From positions 38,621 to 102,620 of the forward strand of contig CBFHKO010000008.1 in the NCBI GenBank assembly GCA_965656445.1: a stretch of 64,000 nucleotides of DNA. Direction: 5' to 3'. The DNA comes from JAHEJA01 sp965656445. GTDB lineage: Bacteria; Pseudomonadota; Alphaproteobacteria; Rhodobacterales; Rhodobacteraceae. The notes beneath the pieces were generated by a model. The model had not been told where the DNA came from. It did not search any database and worked only from the letters and a program-made list of their open reading frames with translations. This document shows, one piece after another, positions 61,383 through 64,000 of the stretch (positions are counted from its first letter, which is position 1; the number at the start of each line of letters is the position of its first letter). The translations under genes were made by a program, and so were the position numbers.

Positions 61383-62684
61383 ATGACCATTTCCTCATCT
61401 CTTAATGCAAGCGTGGCGGGGTTGTCCGCAAATGCCAGTCGTTTGGCGACAATTTCGGATAATATCGCGAACTCTTCGACATATGGATACAGGCGTGTTG
61501 AAACGGATTTCCACTCTTTGGTCATTTCTGAAAGTGGGGGGACGTATTCCGCGGGTGGCGTTCGAACGACGAATAAACGTCTGATTGATCAAGGTGGATC
61601 GCTTATTTCAACGGGAAATGCCACGGATCTTGCTGTTCGTGGACGTGGAATGTTGCCTGTTGCGCGATCGTCTGATGTTGCTGCGAATGGTGACGATTTG
61701 CAAATGATGCTTGCGACAACGGGATCGTTTCGAACAGATTCAAGCGGGTATTTAACGACAGAATCAGGGTTGGTCCTGTTGGGCTGGCCCGCGAAGCCAG
61801 ATGGCACAATCCCTAGCTTTCCACGTGATACCAGCGATGGATTGGAACCTATTCGAATCAATGTGAACCAATTCTCTGGTGAACCAACGACCAAACTTGC
61901 GCTGGGCGTAAATTTACCAGCAACATCAACAGATTTTGGAAGCAGTGGTGATTTTCAGGAATTGTCCGTGGAATATTATGATAATTTGGGGCGCTCGGAA
62001 AACATTCGGTTTGAATTTGAACCCGTCATTCCAACCTCTGGTTCGTCGAACAGTTGGACACTTCGCATTCATGACTCCGCCTCTGATGGGGCAGTGGTTG
62101 GCGAATATAATCTAACGTTTGAAGATGATCGATCGTCGGGCGGCACCTTACAATCCGTTTCTACGACAAGTGGGGGCACCTATAATCCAACCACGGGGAC
62201 GCTTATCTTGCAGGTGGCTGGCGGGCCAATGGAAATTGAAATTGGCAAGCTCGGGGATAGCTCTGGTCTCACCCAGCTGTCCGATCGTTTTGCACCGGTC
62301 TCCATTCAAAAAGATGGATCCGCCGTTGGCAATATGACCAGCGTTGAAGTGGACGAAGTTGGCAATGTCTACGCCACCTTCGATACAGGTATATCCCGTA
62401 GAATATATCAGGTGCCTTTGGTCGACTTGCCAAATCCGAACGGCATGGTCTCTCAGGACAAGCAAACCTATTTGCCCTCACCAGAAAGCGGGAGCTATTT
62501 CCTTTGGGATGCGGGCGATGGCCCAACAGGTGACATTGTTTCCTATGCCTTAGAAGAATCCTCCACCGATGTCGCGGAGGAGCTCACCAAGATGATTCAA
62601 ACGCAACGCGCCTATTCATCAAATGCCAAAGTCATCCAAACCGTAGATGAGATGTTGCAAGAAACCACAAATATCATCCGCTGA
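61383..62684 (+). CDS. flgE: Flagellar hook protein
   Basis: Forms the flagellar hook outside the cell. The 433 residues start SSSLNASVAGLSANASRLAT, ISDNIANSSTYGYRR with the Flg_bb_rod signature, have a FlgE/F/G core with RGRGMLPVA, TTTGSFRTDSSGYLTTESG-like and LVLLGWPA, and end with EELTKMIQTQRAYSSNAKVI, QTVDEMLQETTNII, the helical C-terminus that closes the hook. ATG 61383 has AAAGG upstream. It is followed after 18 bases by flgK. The gene appears intact. Confidence 0.95.
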   Translation: MTISSSLNASVAGLSANASRLATISDNIANSSTYGYRRVETDFHSLVISESGGTYSAGGVRTTNKRLIDQGGSLISTGNATDLAVRGRGMLPVARSSDVAANGDDLQMMLATTGSFRTDSSGYLTTESGLVLLGWPAKPDGTIPSFPRDTSDGLEPIRINVNQFSGEPTTKLALGVNLPATSTDFGSSGDFQELSVEYYDNLGRSENIRFEFEPVIPTSGSSNSWTLRIHDSASDGAVVGEYNLTFEDDRSSGGTLQSVSTTSGGTYNPTTGTLILQVAGGPMEIEIGKLGDSSGLTQLSDRFAPVSIQKDGSAVGNMTSVEVDEVGNVYATFDTGISRRIYQVPLVDLPNPNGMVSQDKQTYLPSPESGSYFLWDAGDGPTGDIVSYALEESSTDVAEELTKMIQTQRAYSSNAKVIQTVDEMLQETTNIIR

Positions 62685-62702
62685 TATGAAAGGTCATCCA
62701 CC

Positions 62703-63335
62703 ATGTCACTTGGGTCATCCCTTCAAAACGCACTGTCTGGCCTTAGGGTCGCGTCAAAGTCCGCGGAATTGATTTCGTCAAACGTCGCTAATGCGCTGAC
62801 ACCGGGATATGCGCGGCGTGAATTGTCGGTATCGGCAAATACAGCGGTGTCAGGTGGTGTGAAAATCAATGCCGTCACGCGACACGAAAATCTGGCTGTC
62901 CTTGGGGAGGCGCGCGTTGCATCGGCAAGTGTTTCAGGACATTCGCTCAAGGCCAATTTCTTCGAAAACATGACAATGGTTTTCGGCGAAATCGGATCAG
63001 AGTCGTCCCTGTCGCAGGACGTGGCGCACCTCTCTTCTTCTTTGCTCGTTGCGCAGTCGCAGCCCCAAGATGAAACACGACTTGCCTCCGTTGTGAATGC
63101 TGCCAGTGGACTGGTTAATCGTTTTCACGCGATTTCGGACAAAATTCAGGGTGAACGCCAAAACGCAGATCACTCCATTTCTCTGACTGTCGAGGGGTTG
63201 AACCGCGACCTTAAACAGCTGGAGCGCATCAGCCATAGTTTGCAGCGTAGTCAAGCTGGAACAAGTCATCACGCAACACAATTGGATACGCGCAATCAAG
63301 TCTTGGATCGGGTGGCCCTGAGCCTCCCCATCTGA
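62703..63335 (+). pseudogene. flgK: Hook-associated protein FlgK, N-terminal part only (disrupted by an IS)
   Basis: The frame begins as normal FlgK: LGSSLQNALSGLRVASKSAE, ISSNVANALTPGYARRELSV and VSGGVKINAVTRHENLAVL, then conserved helical parts through to NQVLDRVALSLPI, corresponding to about the first 210 of roughly 480 residues. It then ends at TGA, and the stop lies at the left end of an IS3-family element. The middle and the C-terminal junction helix are missing from the window. A truncated product could not join hook to filament. Confidence 0.9.
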
Positions 63336-63374
63336 ACTGGTCCAGCGCTATGTTTAGGAAACGGAGGACCGATA

Positions 63375-63653
63375 ATGACGAACAAACGACCGAAGCCGGA
63401 AGAAATTATCACGAAGTTGAGGCAAGTTGAGGTGTTGATGGGGCAAGGTATGGCCCGTCTAGATGCGATCAGACAGATCGGAGTTGTTGAACAAACCTAT
63501 TACCGTTGGCGTAAGCAGTATGGCGGAATGGGCGTAGATCAATTGAAGGAACTGAAGCGGCTTCAGAAGGAGAATGACCGGCTGAGAGAGGCGGTGTCTG
63601 ATTTGACCCTCGATAAGTTGATCTTGAAGGAAGCCGCAAGGGGAAACTTCTAA
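63375..63653 (+). CDS. IS3-family transposase OrfA
   Basis: A 92-residue DNA-binding protein of the IS3 family. Seen: RPKPEEIITKLRQVEVLMGQ, MARLDAIRQIGVVEQTYYRW (helix-turn-helix) and RKQYGGMGVDQLKELKRL, followed by a leucine-zipper-like helix, QKENDRLREAVSDLTLDKLI. AACGGAGGACC lies before the start. In IS3 elements a -1 ribosomal frameshift near its end makes the OrfAB transposase; here the two frames overlap around 63640. Confidence 0.93.
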   Translation: MTNKRPKPEEIITKLRQVEVLMGQGMARLDAIRQIGVVEQTYYRWRKQYGGMGVDQLKELKRLQKENDRLREAVSDLTLDKLILKEAARGNF

Positions 63654-63685
63654 GCCCCGCTCGTCGTCGTGCTTGTATTAATCAT

Positions 63686-63982
63686 GTGAGCAGCCAATTC
63701 AAGGTCTCGGAACGGCGAGCTTGTCGAGTACTGGGGCAACATCGCTCTACACAGAGACATGTCCCTAAGGGGCATGCCGATGAAGACAGACTTGTTGCGG
63801 ATATGATCGAGCTGGCCAGACAGTTTGGCAGATACGGTTATCGCAGGATTGCGGCATTGCTCAGAGAAGCAAGTTGGTCCGTCAGCGATGGCCGTATTGA
63901 ACGGCTCTGGCGACGAGAGGGGCTAAAGGTTCCACAGAAACTGTCTAACGTCATCGCCTTTGGGACAGATTTGTTGAATTGA
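63686..63982 (+). pseudogene. IS3-family transposase OrfB, N-terminal fragment
   Basis: The -1 frame relative to OrfA reads LSPARRRACINHVSSQFKVS (from about 63650) and then QHRSTQRHVPKGHADEDRLV, ELARQFGRYGYRRIAALLRE and GRIERLWRREGLKVPQK, the HTH_21 segment before the DDE integrase core. After VPQK, at about 63940, the family sequence stops, and a foreign 13-residue tail leads to a stop. The integrase core (rve) with its DDE residues is missing, so the copy cannot transpose alone. GTG 63686 is one start; the frame is open further up. Confidence 0.82.
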
Positions 63983-64000
63983 GTTAGGAGGATTTCTGGT

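Larger units (their letters stand above)
63333..64000 (+). mobile_element. IS3-family insertion sequence (IS407-like), 5' part, itself interrupted
   Basis: The left end is TGAACTGGTCCAGCG, matching the TGAAC-type terminus of the IS3 IS407 group, and coincides with the last codon of the flgK fragment. Two frames follow, orfA and then orfB shifted by -1, as in IS3. The right end is not in the window. The orfB match stops near 63940, so a second event has cut the element. The window ends in TTAGGAGGATTTCTGGT, which looks like the ribosome binding site of another gene. Confidence 0.85.

Noticed and set aside
1..64000. CRISPR array, prophage, toxin-antitoxin or restriction system
   Set aside because: No regularly spaced direct repeats, integrase or structural phage genes, toxin-antitoxin pair of known type, or restriction enzyme gene was seen.

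Overview
The window looks like chromosomal DNA of an alphaproteobacterium of the Rhodobacteraceae (Roseobacter group). Pointers are the predicted proteins (type II lumazine synthase under an FMN riboswitch, plant-type glutamate-cysteine ligase, an EnvC-CtpA-RppH neighbourhood, DUF3726, MatB-type malonyl-CoA synthetase, DnaK-independent housekeeping sets typical of this family) and a dispersed gene-end motif, GAGTATTTTTGCAAAGATGA, which I associate from memory with this family. Base composition is moderate by eye. Almost everything is densely packed, with start/stop overlaps (ATGA, GTGA, TAATG) at many junctions. No taxon below family can be fixed from this sequence.

Layout. 1-3.6 kb: the C-terminal receiver of a histidine kinase, a DMT permease, leuB and two unrecognised membrane proteins. 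3.9-7.0 kb: leuCD, then a DUF2975 membrane protein with a YozG-type regulator. 7.1-12.8 kb: rsfS-rlmH-gpmI-envC-ctpA-rppH (ribosome silencing, 23S methylation, glycolysis, cell-envelope proteolysis, mRNA decapping). 12.8-17.7 kb: GST-like proteins, PaiB-like flavoprotein, FMN riboswitch plus ribH, mtaB, dapF and a tRNA-Lys(TTT). 17.7-22.2 kb: a tightly coupled five-gene operon (M19 dipeptidase-like protein without most metal ligands, a 553-residue unknown, DUF3726, a GNAT acetyltransferase, a FAH hydrolase), the best candidate for an uncharacterised system. 22.3-26.3 kb: glycerol catabolism, glpR divergent from glpD-glpK. 26.3-30 kb: xylulokinase, DMT permease, orphan modA, YggT. 30-39 kb: recQ, yaaA, class II pyrophosphatase, HAD phosphatase, MaoC hydratase, ribF-ycgN-threonine aldolase, trhO. 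39-43.8 kb: hydantoinase A, queG, GST, mtgA. 44-50 kb: gltD-gltB. 50.2-54.5 kb: uppP, aroQ, matB, pgsA-moaD-moaE. 54.5-58.9 kb: an OmpA/coiled-coil pair with ubiA, and divergent rsmE. 59-61.3 kb: gshA and motB. 61.4-64 kb: flgE and flgK, the latter cut by an IS3-family element whose own orfB is in turn interrupted near the window edge.

How the genes work together: leuBCD supply leucine synthesis; gltBD nitrogen assimilation; GlpK then GlpD convert glycerol to dihydroxyacetone phosphate under GlpR; riboflavin supply (RibH) and flavin activation (RibF) are both present, with an FMN riboswitch on ribH; UppP, DapF and MtgA serve peptidoglycan; EnvC-like and CtpA proteins act in the periplasm. The flagellar segment (motB, flgE, flgK) is genetically broken at flgK.
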